Positions 46,262 to 57,470 are shown, numbered from the stretch's first letter. The stretch: DNA of 64,000 bases from Protea cynaroides (GCA_028583415.1 CM053275.1:83694278-83758277); one strand, 5' to 3'. The notes: generated by a model from the letters alone, not told the origin. Made by a program: numbers and translations.

Positions 46262-48160
46262 AACAATGGTCGGACCAAGAGATCCATAGCCTCCATTTCG
46301 ATGGGATTCATAGTGAAGAAGAAATCTCAACTTCTACAACTCTTAATGGACACTTCCTCAAGGAAGGGTCAGACTTTCCATTATGTGGCTTCCCCGAGCC
46401 ATGGTATGACGTGCACCTTCAACGACGAGTTCCTGGCTTTGAGATCTTCTTTGACTGTGATATTGATTGGGTAGAGCTGGAGCTGATGAGGATTCAAAAG
46501 CAAAGTGATGCGACGAAGACGGGATCAGAGTTCATGGATGTCGTCATCTTGTTCGACGAAGAAGGAGTCTTGGCCATCACCGAGGAAAGCGAGAGCGAGG
46601 ATTTGGGTCCACACCAGCTTATATATCCTTTTGATGGGGTCATCCCTAATTGGAGTTGTGTAGACTATTTGTCTTTTTTAATGAGTCATGTATTTTGAAC
46701 AATTTGGCTGTGTCTGTGCCTAGTACAAGTTTAGATAAGATGCAAATATTTTCTAGTGTTGATTCTGTCCCTCTTGGGACCTCCTATCCTGTAGACACCT
46801 CTTCTATTAGTAACGAAAATTTCACTTTCGATTATACTGTGTCTTCTTCTTCTTACATTCTTGTCGATTATACTAACTCTGACTCGGATAATGATGACAA
46901 TGATGAACCCTCTCCTGAGTTAATGCGATCTATCAAGGCTTCAAAAGAAATGAAGGCCCGACTGGTCGAAGAGGATTTCAAAATGGTTAACTTGGGCTCA
47001 ACTGAAGAGCCCCGTGAGATCAAGGTCGGGGTAACCTTAACTGAGGAAGAAAGAGCTAATATGGTGGAGTTATTCAAAGAATTTCAAGAAGTCTTTGCCT
47101 GGTCTTATGAGGATATGCCTGGAATTGACCCTGAGGTGGTCCAACATAGGATTCCCTTGATGCCTGGTTCAAAATCCCACAAACAAAAATTGAGGAGATT
47201 GAGGCTAGAGTGGGCTTTGAAGGTCAAGGAGGATATCCAGAAGCAATTTGATGCCGGTTTTCTTGAAGTGGTCCATTACCCTGAGTGGTTGGCCAATATT
47301 GTCATTGTCCCAAAGAAAGATGGTAAATTAAGGTATGTGTGGATTATAGGAATCTGAATAAAGCAAGCCCTAAGGATGACTTCCCGCTACCCAAGATTGA
47401 CATATTGGTCAACAACACCGCTGGACATGCACTGTTATCTTTCATGGATGGCTTTTCAGGCTACAATCAGATAAAGATGGCACCAGAGGACAAAGAGAAG
47501 ACTTCATTCACTATAGATTGGGGTACTTCTTGTTATACAATAATGTCATTTGGGCTTAAGAATGCTGGGGCCACTTATCAAAGAATGGCTACTACTGTCC
47601 TCCATGACTTGATCCATAAGGAAGTTGAAGTATATGTAGATGATATGATTGTGAAGTCGATTATCAAGGAGGATCACTTCACGGCATTGAGGACATTCTT
47701 TGAACGGATAAAACGATACAAGTTGAGACTAAATCCACAGAAGTGTGCTTTTGGAGTAACTGCTGGAAAAATGTTGGGCTTCTTGGTGAGTGAAAGGGGT
47801 ATAGAGATTGACCCAGCCAAGATTAAAGCTATATCTGAAATGCCTCCTCCACGAACAGAAAAGGAGATCAGAGGATTCCTAGGAAGAGTGCAATACATAA
47901 ACAGATTCATAGCGCATTTGACAGCCATCTGTGAACCTATTTTCAAGCTATTAAAGAAGGACCAGCCAAAAACTTGGAATCCCCAGTGCCAGTTGGCTTT
48001 CTATAGGATCAAGGCATATCTGACTAATCCGCCAGTTTTGGTCCCGCCAACCCCTGGGAGACCACTTCTGTTGTATTTGTCTGTCTTGGAAGGGTCAATG
48101 GGATCCATGATGCCCAGCATGACGAAGATGGACGTACTGAGAGGGCTGTGTATTATCTGA
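46262..48160 (+). pseudogene. Tat-1 RT region (frameshifted)
   Basis: 46262-46700 encodes an acidic linker upstream of RT, containing PEPWYDVHLQRRVPGF. Frame 46650-47357 holds the RT approach (VFAWSYEDMPGIDPEVVQH, NIVIVPKKDGKLR), then a small indel near 47330. Frame 47339-48160 holds RT proper: DYRNLNKASPKDDFPLP, FMDGFSGYNQIKM (Asp), TIMSFGLKNAGATYQR, VEVYVDDMIVKS (YVDD) and GFLGRVQYINRFI. Another frameshift lies near 48100 at the start of RNase H. Confidence 0.9.
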
Positions 48161-48933
48161 GCAAGAAATTCACGGGCTATGAGGTTAACTATACCCATTT
48201 GGAGAAAACATGCACAGCTTTGGTCTGGGTGACGAGGAGATTGAGACATTACATGCTCTCATATCCTATCGTCCTCATCTCCTGCATGGACCCGATCAAG
48301 TACCTTTTCGAGAAACCAGCATTGACAGGAAGAATGGCACGGTGGTTGTTGCTGCTTTCGGAGTTTGATATTACCTACATGAACCAAAAGTCTATCAAGG
48401 GGAGTGTGATCGTTGAGCATTTGTCAGCCCTCCCAATCGAAGGAAATCTTAAGCAATTGGAGGACGTATTTTCTAGTGAAGAAGTGTCCACTGTTCAGGA
48501 AGAATTGGGAGATGACACTTGGGTGATGTTCTTTGACGGCGCGACAAATCATCAAGGATATGGAGCTGGGGTATTGTTAGTCGATCCCGATGGTGTCTTC
48601 ATACCTTTATCTTTTCATTTGGAGTTCGAATGCACAAACAATACTGCGGAGTACGAAGCCTGTGTGAGAGGGCTCCGAGCGGCTTTATCCTTTGGTTTAC
48701 AGAGATTAAAAGTGTATGGAGACTCTTCAGTCGTCATCTATCAAGTCAGTGAAGACTGGAAGACAAGAGATGAAAAGCTCGTACCTTATAAACATTGGGC
48801 TCAAGTCCTGGCCAGTAAATTCAAAGAGATAGAATTTGGATACTTCCCGAGAGATACAAATCGATATGCTGATGCGTTGGCAATGCTAGCGTCAATGATT
48901 GGGGTAATCCAAATGAGAAGATGCAACCTTTAA
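48148..48933 (+). pseudogene. Tat-1 RNase H and second (archaeal-type) RNase H
   Basis: The frame opens in the first RNase H (YYLSKKFTGYEVNYTHLEK, ALVWVTRRLRHYML). After a linker comes a second RNase H: VMFFDGATNHQGYGAGV (Asp), CTNNTAEYEACVRGL (Glu), VYGDSSVVIYQV (Asp) and RYADALAMLASM (Asp). Keeping both domains is known for Tat/Ogre elements, where the second is an acquired archaeal-type RNase H. The frame ends near 48933 and integrase continues in another frame starting at 48921. Confidence 0.9.
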
Positions 48934-50248
48934 TAATTGAAAGAATGATACAACCTGCTTACATGGATGAAGAGGTCAATGCGCTGACAGCAAATGGTCG
49001 ACCTTGGTTTTCCCCTACAGTGGATTTCATCAGGGAATCTAAATACCCTGCAGATGCGACATCAAAAGAGAAGAAAACCCTGAGGAGACGTGCTGCCCAG
49101 TTCATATTGTGTGAAGATATTCTATATAAGAGATCTTATAATGGAGTCCAGTTGGTTTGTATCGATGAGGAACAGGCCCGGAATATTATTGAACAAATCC
49201 ATGAAGGGATATGTGGACCCCACATGAATGCCAGGATGCTCGCTAAAAAGATCCTACGCTTGGGGTATTATTGGAACACAATGGAAGCAGACTGTGTCGA
49301 CTTTGTGAAAAGATGCCACAAGTGCCAGATATTTGCCAATCTTATCCACGTGCCCCCAACAGAGTTGCATACTTTGAGCTCTCCTTGGCCATTTTCGACC
49401 TGGGGTATAGATGTGATTGGGAAGATAAACCCCAAGGCATCCAATGAACATGAATTTATCCTGGTTGCCATAGATTATTTCACCAAGTGGGTGGAGGCAC
49501 AGTCATATGCCAAGCTCACTGCCAACAAAGTGGCCAAGTTCTTACAGGAGTACATCATTTGCCGCCGTGGCATGCTACAGGATTTGATATCTGATCAAGG
49601 TACACATTTCAGAGGTAAGGTGCAAGACTCGTGTGAGAAGTTCCATATCAATCAACATAGGTCTTCTCCTTATCGCCCACAGAAAAATGCGGCAATCGAG
49701 GCAGCTAACAAGAACATCAAGGTTATTCTGCAGAAGATGGCACAAACTAACACGGACTGGGCAGATAAGCTTCCCTATGCTTTATGGCCTACCGCACTTC
49801 GGTTAGGACATCTACAGGAGCAACTCCCTACTCCTTAGTCTATGGTATGGAGGCGGTTCTTCCCGTAGAATTAGAGGTCCCTTCCTTGAGGACCCTTATG
49901 GAATCTAAGATCTCTGAGGCCGAATAGAGGCGAGCAAGATACGAGGAATTGAATTTTATTGATGAAAAAAGGATGAGGGCTGCAGATAATTCAAAGAAGT
50001 ATCAGTAGAGGATTGTTGCCACCTTCAATAAGAAAGTACATCCTCGTCATTTGGTTGTTGGAGACTTGGTTCTAAAAGAGCAGAGGGCTCCCATACGCGA
50101 CCCTAGGGGTAAGTTCCGTCCAAACTGGAGTGGACCTTTTATTATCAAAGAAATCCTCTCAGGCAAGGCTATACGGTTGACCGACCTTGATGGCGAAGAA
50201 TTACAGTATCTGACAAATCTGGATCAGGTAAAGAAGTACTATGTTTAG
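48921..50248 (+). pseudogene. Tat-1 integrase (frameshift and stops near the end)
   Basis: HEGICGPHMNARML and CHKCQIF give the HHCC zinc domain. WGIDVIGKINPK (Asp), LISDQGTHFRG (Asp) and KNAAIEAANKNIK (Glu) give the catalytic core. A frameshift near 49800 leads into YSLVYGMEAVLPVELEVPSL, with TAG at about 49925 and 50006. The C-terminal barrel-like part PRGKFRPNWSGPFIIKEILSG ends LDQVKKYYV-stop at 50248. No chromodomain is present, as expected for Tat. Confidence 0.9.
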
Positions 50249-50255
50249 TTCTACC

Positions 50256-50335
50256 CCTAAAAAAAATAAAAAAATAAAAAAATAAAAAAATAAAAAAATA
50301 AAAAAATAAAAAATAAAAAAAATAAAAAAAAAGAG
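50256..50335 (+). repeat. (A)nT-rich microsatellite
   Basis: Runs of aaaaaat-type units directly after the Tat-1 pol stop, then a purine stretch to about 50350. ORFs reading Phe/Leu runs across it on the minus strand are artefacts. Confidence 0.85.
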
Positions 50336-50387
50336 AAAAAAGAGGGGGTTGGACTTCCATAGTTTGAGAAAAAAGATCATGTGTATG

Positions 50388-51963
50388 ATAGTTCTTCTCA
50401 TGTGTCTGCAGTTGTCTTGAGGCATAAGCAATTACTTGTTCTCCTTGCATGAGTACACATCCTAATCCCAGTCCTGACGCATCGGTGTACAAGATAAATG
50501 GTTGTCCTGGAATCGGGATGGTCAAGATTGGAGCTGATATCAATTTAGCCTTCAAGGTTTGGAAACTCTTCTCGCATTTGTCTGTCCAAACAAACTTCTC
50601 GCCCTTCTTAGTCAAACTGATAAGAGGTACGGCAATTCGGGAATAGTCTTCCACAAATCGTCGATAATAACTAGCTAGACCCAAAAAACTTCTAATTTCT
50701 GCAACGTTCTTCGGTGTTTCCCACTTTACAATAGCCTCGATCTTGCTGGGATCCACTTTAATTCCTTCAGCGGATACTACATGGCCTAGAAATGCGACTT
50801 CCTTTAGCCAAAACTCACACTTTGTAAATTTGGCATAGAGCTTTTCCTTCCGTAGTCGCTGCAGAGCAGCGTTTAGATTCTTAACATGCGTTTCCTCGTC
50901 CTTGGAGTAGACTAATATATCATCAATGAATACAATAACCGACATATCCAACATGTCGTGGAAAACCCGGTTCATAAGTTCCATAAAGGTTGCTGGTGCG
51001 TTTGTCAATCCAAAAGACATGACCAAAAATTCATAATGTCCATATCTGGTCCTGAATGCTGTCTTGGGGATATCACCATCCTTAATCTTCAGCTGATGGT
51101 AGCCTGACCGAAGATCACTCTTTGAGAACACTATGGCACCTTGCAGCTGATCGAACATGTCATCGATCCGAGGCAATGGATACCGATTCTTGATTGTCAG
51201 TTTATTCAGTTCTCGGTAGTCTATACACAAGCGAACGCTACCGTCCTTCTTCTTCACGAATAATACTGGCGCTCCCCATGGTGATATGCTAGAGCGAATG
51301 TAACCCTTGTCCAGCAGTTCTTGTAGTTGTACTTTCAATTCTTTCAGTTCAGTAGGATCCATTCTATAAGGTGCTTTCGATACTGGTGCGGCTCCAGGTA
51401 TAAGATCTATAACAAACTCTGTAGCTCGATCGGGTGGTAATCCTGGTAGTTCTTCCGAAAATACGTCTGGAAAGTCACGCACGACATCAATATCTTCCAT
51501 TCGTGGTGCTTCCTTGGTAAGGTCAACCACAGATACTAAATATCCGACTGCTCCTTTCTCAAGGCACTTCTTAGCCTTTAGCGCCGAGAGTATGAGCTTT
51601 CGTTTACGGGGAAGTTTGGTTCCCAAAAAAATGAACTCTGCTCCTTCCTTGTCTTTAAATGTCAGCTTCTTTTCGGCACACAATAAGTTTGCAGAATGCC
51701 GAACTAACCAGTCCATTCCCAAGATTACGTCAAAGTCTGCTATCTCAAGTTGGATCAAGGTCGCATCCAAGGTCTTTTCACCAATAAGAACTGGACATGG
51801 TCCATAACCTTTTTCTAACTCCACTTCTAATCCCATAGGTGATCGTACAAGTAGTTTGTAGTCTAAGGATTTAAGGGGTAAATTTAACTTCTTTCCAAAT
51901 GTCATAGATATAAAGGAATGAGTAGCTCATGAATCAAAGAGTACTCTGGCGGGAATGCCATTA
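50388..51963 (-). pseudogene. gypsy-3 protease and RT (long open frame, ends fused)
   Basis: The frame from 51905 is open for 578 codons, of which about 510 are element-derived. It covers the protease C-terminal half (DFDVILGMDWLVRHSANLL), RT (SPWGAPVLFVKKKDGS, FLVMSFGLTNAPATF, VFIDDILVYSKD) and the RNase H start (LYTDASGLGLGCVL). Upstream of 51905 the protease active site reads FDS then TGA in place of Gly (about 51928). The C-terminal residues after THDL come from Tat-1 A/T-rich DNA and are not native. Confidence 0.9.
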
Positions 51964-52465
51964 ATTAATCTGATAGTGGGATTGCCTGAAAATCATTGAA
52001 CACGAGAGACAATCATTAAATACTTCATTCTCATATTTTAAAACCATTAACAATTGTAAATTTCAATTTTTTCAGATCATTCTGTCAAAAATGCTGTGTT
52101 TTCACTGCAGGGTCGATGGGTGTCCGACCCTCAGTCTACGACCCTGGAAAATCACCCATTCTTCCCGAGAGCCGGGGGTCGATGGGGGGGTCGGAGGATG
52201 TCCGACCCAGGGTGCGACCCCTGGTTCTTTGTCAGATTCCCAAGAGCCGAGGGTCGATGCGGGGGTCGATGCGGGGCTCGATTGTTTTAATCGAATTTTC
52301 CAACCCCCGGACTAAAAATCTGATTTTTAAGTTCCGATTCAAAGTCCATTTCCCATTCTTTCTTCTCCGCTTCGACTCAACTCGTCCCTCTAAGTTGCTA
52401 CAGTAACAACTCCGATCCGTTGGTGGTTTGCACTCCTTGTTTCATCGTCTACACCTCCGCTACAG
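51964..52465. promoter_or_regulatory. gypsy-3 leader with GGTCG-word cluster
   Basis: From the deletion junction to the antisense-gene intron. GGGTCGA / CCGACCC words cluster at 52110-52310, corresponding to the clusters in gypsy-1 and gypsy-2. It probably contains the antisense promoter and 5' exon (ending CTACAG at 52465). Confidence 0.45.
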
Positions 52466-52907
52466 GTATGTCTTCTACCTTTTCATGTTTTTAGGTTTCT
52501 TTACCTAGGTTTTTGCTCGTTTATCTCGTATTTTTCAAATTAAACTTTTTCCAACCGTAAAAATTTGATTTTTATTGGGGGCTTTTGTTGTTGGTGACTC
52601 GAGGAATGAAAGCCCTAAAAAATATTTGAGTTTCATCGGTTGGTTATCGAGAAACTCAAAATTTACACTTTTTGCCCTAATTTTGTCGAGATTTTGAATT
52701 TCTTGAAATTCCTTGCAATTCAATCTAATTAGTTGAAATTTTCGACTGTATGAGTCTCACAGGATAGTCTAGGATCTATGTAAGTCCTCCTGCCCATGCG
52801 TATGAATGAAAAGTGAGGCTTTTGACCAATTTACGTCGTTATTATGTCAAAATTTTGGGTTTTTACTCTCTACTAATCCATTATTTGTTTCTCTTTCTTA
52901 TTTGCAG
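52466..52907 (+). other. Predicted 5'-UTR intron of gypsy-3 antisense gene (442 bp)
   Basis: Donor CTACAG|GTATGTC, acceptor TTATTTGCAG|ATACT, branch-site candidate tactaatcca at 52871, 30-odd bases before the AG. Five bases separate the acceptor from the ATG. Confidence 0.62.
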
Positions 52908-52912
52908 ATACT

Positions 52913-54181
52913 ATGGCTCGTACCAAGGTACCCAGAGTTTGCGACTGTCTTCGCTTCCGTTGCAATGAAGCCGAGGCACAGTATGCCCACTACGCTCGCA
53001 AGAAGGTAGAGGGCGGTCGCAAAGTGGACTTGGCTAGCTTAGTCTTGTTCAATGTGAAGGGGGCCTTTGGTGATATGGGATGGCTTCCCGTCATCACCTA
53101 TGACGCGTGTACCCGTCCTGACTTGGTACGCCAGTTCTACTGTAATCTCCAGGTGGTGGGAGATTACAATGATGTTGAGAGGGGTGGTGAGCTTCGGATC
53201 ACCAGTTACGTCAAGGGGGTTCATGTTTCCTTTGATTATCGGCAGCTGGCTGACTTGTTGGGCATTTCCTATGATGGCCCCTTGGTGTTCTGTGCTCCTG
53301 GAGAGCCCCAGTTCTTTTCTCTTCAGATGAGGGCTGAGATCGATCGTCAGCTCATCAGACCTGATCGCTGGGAGATGAAAATGAGTTATCTGCGTTTAGA
53401 TCCACGGGTATACTGCAAGATCATTCAGCATAATCTGATACCGCAGAGTGGACACTACGAGAGGGTCTCCCAGTTGACCCAGTATCTATTATACTGCATA
53501 TGCACTAGGCAGCCCGCCTGCCTTCCCTACATCATCATGCGTACGATGATCAGTGCCACGTTGCCCAGTCACACTGGCAACCTTCCTTATGGACGCATGA
53601 TCACTACCTTGCTTACCCGCCTGGGGGTTGATTTATTGGATGAGAAGATTCAAGAGAAATCCTTCTCATCGCCTCTAAATTGGGAGGTTATTTGTAAGAT
53701 GGGCATGCGGAATGCCCATGTCAGTGATGAGGAGAGGAACGCGATGGTGTGCCCTCGCACTCGAGTGGAGATGGCCGACGCTGAGGTAGCAGCAGCAGCA
53801 GCCGCTGGAGCAGGGGTTCATGGGGATGATGACGACCGGCTATACATGTATGTAGATGCCATACCTCCTCCATCACATACTCATGCTACTGGAGCTGATC
53901 CGTCTTCTTCAGCTGGTCCTTCGCATGCAGCCGGTCCTTCGTATTCTCCATCTGATGACATGATGAGAATATTGCACGAGATAGGAGAGGCTCAGTGTAT
54001 GTCTGACCTAAGGATGGGAGAGCTTAGGGATGCTCAGCGTGTGACTGACCAGCGGGTGGCTGATCTCATAGCTAGTCTCCAAACGACCCAGACTCAGATA
54101 TCTTGGTTGACTAGAGTCTACGCTGAGGACTATGATAGAGACCGTGAGGCACCGCCTCCCCCATCACCTCCAGCTTCTTGA
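52913..54181 (+). CDS. Antisense gene of gypsy-3, intact 422-codon ORF
   Basis: Starts MARTKVPRVCDCLRF at 52913, chosen because all three copies start there just after the predicted intron, and ends at TGA 54181. Middle part: FYCNLQVVGDYNDVERG, ITSYVKGVHVSFDYRQLADL, VYCKIIQHNLIPQSGHYERV, LPYGRMITTLLTRLGVD, alpha/beta-looking, no signal peptide or membrane segment. Then an Ala-rich and Pro/Ser linker, a short coiled coil (MGELRDAQRVTDQRVADL) and a Pro-rich end. It resembles the 'putative plant transposon protein' domain (PF20167, from memory). It is neither Gag, Pol nor an obvious envelope. It lies opposite to gag-pol between PBS and gag. Function unknown. Confidence 0.85.
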   Translation: MARTKVPRVCDCLRFRCNEAEAQYAHYARKKVEGGRKVDLASLVLFNVKGAFGDMGWLPVITYDACTRPDLVRQFYCNLQVVGDYNDVERGGELRITSYVKGVHVSFDYRQLADLLGISYDGPLVFCAPGEPQFFSLQMRAEIDRQLIRPDRWEMKMSYLRLDPRVYCKIIQHNLIPQSGHYERVSQLTQYLLYCICTRQPACLPYIIMRTMISATLPSHTGNLPYGRMITTLLTRLGVDLLDEKIQEKSFSSPLNWEVICKMGMRNAHVSDEERNAMVCPRTRVEMADAEVAAAAAAGAGVHGDDDDRLYMYVDAIPPPSHTHATGADPSSSAGPSHAAGPSYSPSDDMMRILHEIGEAQCMSDLRMGELRDAQRVTDQRVADLIASLQTTQTQISWLTRVYAEDYDRDREAPPPPSPPAS

Positions 54182-54455
54182 TGTACTTCTTTTATTTCTC
54201 TTTTTGTATTTCAGAGTAACTGTCCGGACTGTGGACTGTACTCTGCTTTAATCATATATATATAAACATTTGTTCTTCCTTTTGGTTGTATATAAATTTG
54301 TTTCTCATTTAATAGATGCATTATTCTCTTTCAGTTTAGTCTCAAACAACACAGATGCTTATGGTGTGTTATTATTACATCTTTTAAATTTTTATTCTAT
54401 CTCAGTTCACGACCCTTTTGTGGAAGTATACGGTTTCAAAGATAAAGCCTGAGAT

Positions 54456-54470
54456 GCTCTGATACCAAGT
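54456..54470 (-). other. gypsy-3 primer-binding site
   Basis: The minus strand reads TTGGTATCAGAGC directly inside the 5' LTR, a full match to the initiator tRNA-Met PBS consensus. Confidence 0.9.
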
Positions 54471-56724
54471 TGTCACACCCCAATTCTGCATCATTTAAAA
54501 CGGTGTGATGAACCGCTAATAAACCAATGGTTCAACCAGGATCTCTAATAGGCGGTATCCATTAAAAATAAAACAATGCACGTCCACAACCATAATCAGA
54601 ATAAATACACAATAGTAGAAGTCTTATAGTAAATGAACTGAGAACTCTAAATGTAATAATCATAATTAAAATATCAAGTTATTGTTGTATCAACTGAGAC
54701 ATAAATAAATAAAATATCAATTACATCCTTTTATAAATTTAGATAAAATTCTAATAGAATACGCATGAGTTGCACTCGCATGAGGGGTCATGCGTATCCA
54801 CTAAGTCTTCAGCTTCCATTGCAGCAATACGTGCATACACCGGAGCATTCATATAATCTTCAACTGTAGTACCTGCATCATCAACTAAAAATATTCGACG
54901 TCGAGAGGGTGAGCACACATCATGGCTCAGTGAGCAAACAAAACAATGCAACAAACATATGCATGCATTCAATTCATATCTTTGGTCTGGTAAATAAGTT
55001 TGCAATGTGCTATAGAAAGGATAGGTGGCCAAAAGTTACATTTATTGACGCCGCACCTCTATACACGAGTGTGTGAAGCCGCCCAAAGGTAACATTTATT
55101 GTCGACCCACATGCACCCACCATGGACAATGTACACGCAAAGGTCACGTTTATTGCTGTACCAGTTGCCCATACCAACACATAAGCCCCTACTGGCGAGG
55201 GCTCGCAAACTGGGCTCGCAACTAACCAATCCTAATGCCAATCAGTGTATCCAAGGCCTCACCCCAGCATCCCTCAATACATCCATAGAGATAGGGCTAA
55301 AGCCCCCCGGCAGAGTCAGAGACTACACGGTCCGAGACCACTTCCCCTCATACCCTACGACGTAATAGTTCTGCTAAGGTAATAGCGATACGACGATGTC
55401 AGTGGACAAGACTTGAGTTAGAGATAGAGCTAGAGTGTTGAGGCCCCGCCTATGACACCTCCCCCTGATACTCGCTCACATCAAGCACACCAACCACACA
55501 CATACATCCACATGCCTATTCCTATCATCATCATCATCATCATGTTATAAACAATAATTAAATATGCATGAACAGTAATAATAGAAATATTGGATGACAT
55601 GTCGAATGCACATAACAATCATTCACGCATAAAATCAATCATGGCATTGGACTCAAGAGTAAAACAGTTTATTATTAACCAATTAGTTTAGGTCTTGTTC
55701 CCTCACCTTTACTTGATCGTAGGTCCTCTTTCAAGCTTTAAGAATCAACTATATATCGATATTATATCACTAGAAGACCTAATCAAGTCGATAGAATTTA
55801 ATTAGAATTAATTCTGATTTTAAAAAGCATGCTGTTAACTGGGGGTCGATGCCAGGGTCGGAGGTTCCATCGACCCTGGGTGCGACCACCCACAATCTGG
55901 ACTTCCCGAACACTGGGGGTCGATTGTTAGGGTCTGGTAGGATCAATTGGCCATCGACCCCCCGTGCGACCCCCTGTGGGTTTCGCCAAATTTTCATCCT
56001 TCAGTCCATTCCTTTGTGTTTGGGGCCCTATGGCTTGCTTCTACAATCCATTATACACATGTTCTATGGTCTAGAACCGTAGTTTATTCACCTATATGGT
56101 TTTTATAATTTCCCCCATGGTTTTCTATGAAAACCTAACCATGGATGGATGATTTGGGTTTCTCCTAGATCATTCCCTCTTCACTATCCATTCTAAGGTC
56201 TGTAGAATTACATGGAGATAGTACCCATACCTGAGAATTAGGCTTGTCTCTCTGAAGCCTTCTCTTTGATCTTCTTCTCCACTTTCCTTCTCTTCTCTTT
56301 CTCTCAATCCAATTAGGGTTCTAAAAAGAGTTAAAGAGGCCTAGGGACGTCCTATTTATAGAGTAGAAACTTCAAAAATAAGTCCCATTGAGATTAGGAA
56401 AGAATCCCATTGAAATTTGGAAAGTTTCCAAATCACGGTTTCTGTCGGTAGACTAGGGGTCGATCAGGGGGTCGGAGATCCCGTCGACCCCTGTTCCTAA
56501 AATGTCCGACCCCCGGTTAAAAAATCAGGGTCTGACTTTCTATCTTGGGGGGTCCGACCCTGCCTAGCTGGGTGTGCGACCCTCCCCCTATTTTTAGTGT
56601 TTTTGGGTCAGTTTAATACCTGGGATCGCGATCTCCCTCACGTACTTGATCCATTTGGCTCGACCATGATGGGTAGACCTGGTTCAAGGTGGTAAGACCG
56701 GATTAGTTTGATACGGGTCTTACA
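54471..56724 (-). repeat. gypsy-3 5' LTR (subfamily A)
   Basis: Starts tgtcacacccc and ends gggtcttaca, 2254 bp. On the minus strand TATA-like tctataaatag lies near 56351-56363. GGTCG words lie at 56455-56590 and 55840-55980. It shares aaaggt(c/a)ac(a/g)tttattg segments (about 55030-55160) with the gypsy-2 LTR. The LTR ORF at 54751-54885 is intact. Confidence 0.92.
54751..54885 (-). CDS. LTR-borne 44-codon ORF in gypsy-3 LTR
   Basis: Reads VDDAGTTVEDYMNAPVYA to THDPSCECNSCVFY-stop, 44 codons with C-x-C-x2-C. The frame stays open upstream to 55032 through SPSRRRIFL. Function and translation unknown. Confidence 0.42.
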   Translation of the reverse strand, partial: VDDAGTTVEDYMNAPVYARIAAMEAEDLVDTHDPSCECNSCVFY

Positions 56725-57470
56725 GGAGGAGAGCCAATGGTGCGGACTTCCACAAAGAGACAGATTGGCCAAGACGGCTCACCATGATCAGATCTGCAGA
56801 CATCCGGTGGAGTTGTAGCTGGTGGAGAGAGAATCGTGTCATGACAAGCACCCCGGGCAACACTCATGTCCAATTTATGGGTCTTACACATACGATGTTC
56901 TACTCTCTGAATCGACTTCATCAACAGCATGGCCTACCACCTCCTGTACATGAATCTCTTGATGAGCCATTGCCTTGCAGGGAGCTAACTCCGGATTTGG
57001 TTCAAAACATTGCCTCTATCTGGGAGAACCGGTCTACCATGGTTTTGACTAGAACCCTACCTGTTGTCCCCCCTATCCAAGTGTTTATCCCTTAGGGATG
57101 TCCCAGGTCCTTTGTTACCTGAATTAACATTGCTCTATACTTATATGCACTGATGTTTACATTTAGTACGCTGCCATTGTGATGTTTACGTCTGACCTTG
57201 AATGAAAATCTCCTCATTGTTCATCTTAGTTATTTCATCACCATTTAATGCTTTATTCATCTCATGATTGATGCTTGATACCTGCCTTAGGTATTTAACT
57301 CTTGTGTAGTTGTCTTGAGCTTGCCTATCTTTTGATTCATCCCATGCATCGCCGGTGAATCTCTTATAGTTGGGATCCTACTTGAGTATAGGATGTCTCA
57401 GCTTTTGTCTGATGAATTTTGACAGTTCGCGCTAATGTGGTCCTTGTTTATTGAGGCACTGGCCTTTCAT
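56725..57470 (+). other. Tat-1 3' region upstream of the tandem array
   Basis: After the gypsy-3 LTR the sequence resumes with ggaggagagccaatgg. An ORF at 56784-57095 (103 codons; YSLNRLHQQHGLPPPVHESL) is not assigned to any family. It may be a remnant of an accessory ORF, or chance. The remainder (57100-57470) shows no ORF or motif. Confidence 0.4.

Larger units (their letters stand above)
50373..56724 (-). mobile_element. gypsy-3: chromovirus remnant with internal deletion and intact antisense gene
   Basis: From the right on the minus strand: 5' LTR (54471-56724), PBS, antisense gene (plus strand), leader, then a jump at about 51963 from the leader/gag start directly into protease, then RT to about 50373. 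Gag, most of RNase H, integrase and the 3' LTR are missing. Compared with gypsy-1 the internal gap removes about 1.35 kb (23505-24855). The left end joins Tat-1 3' sequence within atcatg(t/a)gt. No target duplication can be checked. Confidence 0.88.

Noticed and set aside
50169..50388. C-terminal Phe-rich extension of the 578-codon gypsy-3 frame
   Set aside because: It reads through the junction into A/T-rich microsatellite DNA of Tat-1; not native coding.
52913..54181. Envelope protein as identity of the antisense gene
   Set aside because: No signal peptide, no transmembrane segment and no furin-like site visible; a soluble protein with coiled coil and Pro-rich tail fits better.
56784..57095. 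103-codon ORF as a functional gene
   Set aside because: Lies in Tat-1 3' sequence with no family match that I can recognise; kept only as a note in the 56725-57470 entry.
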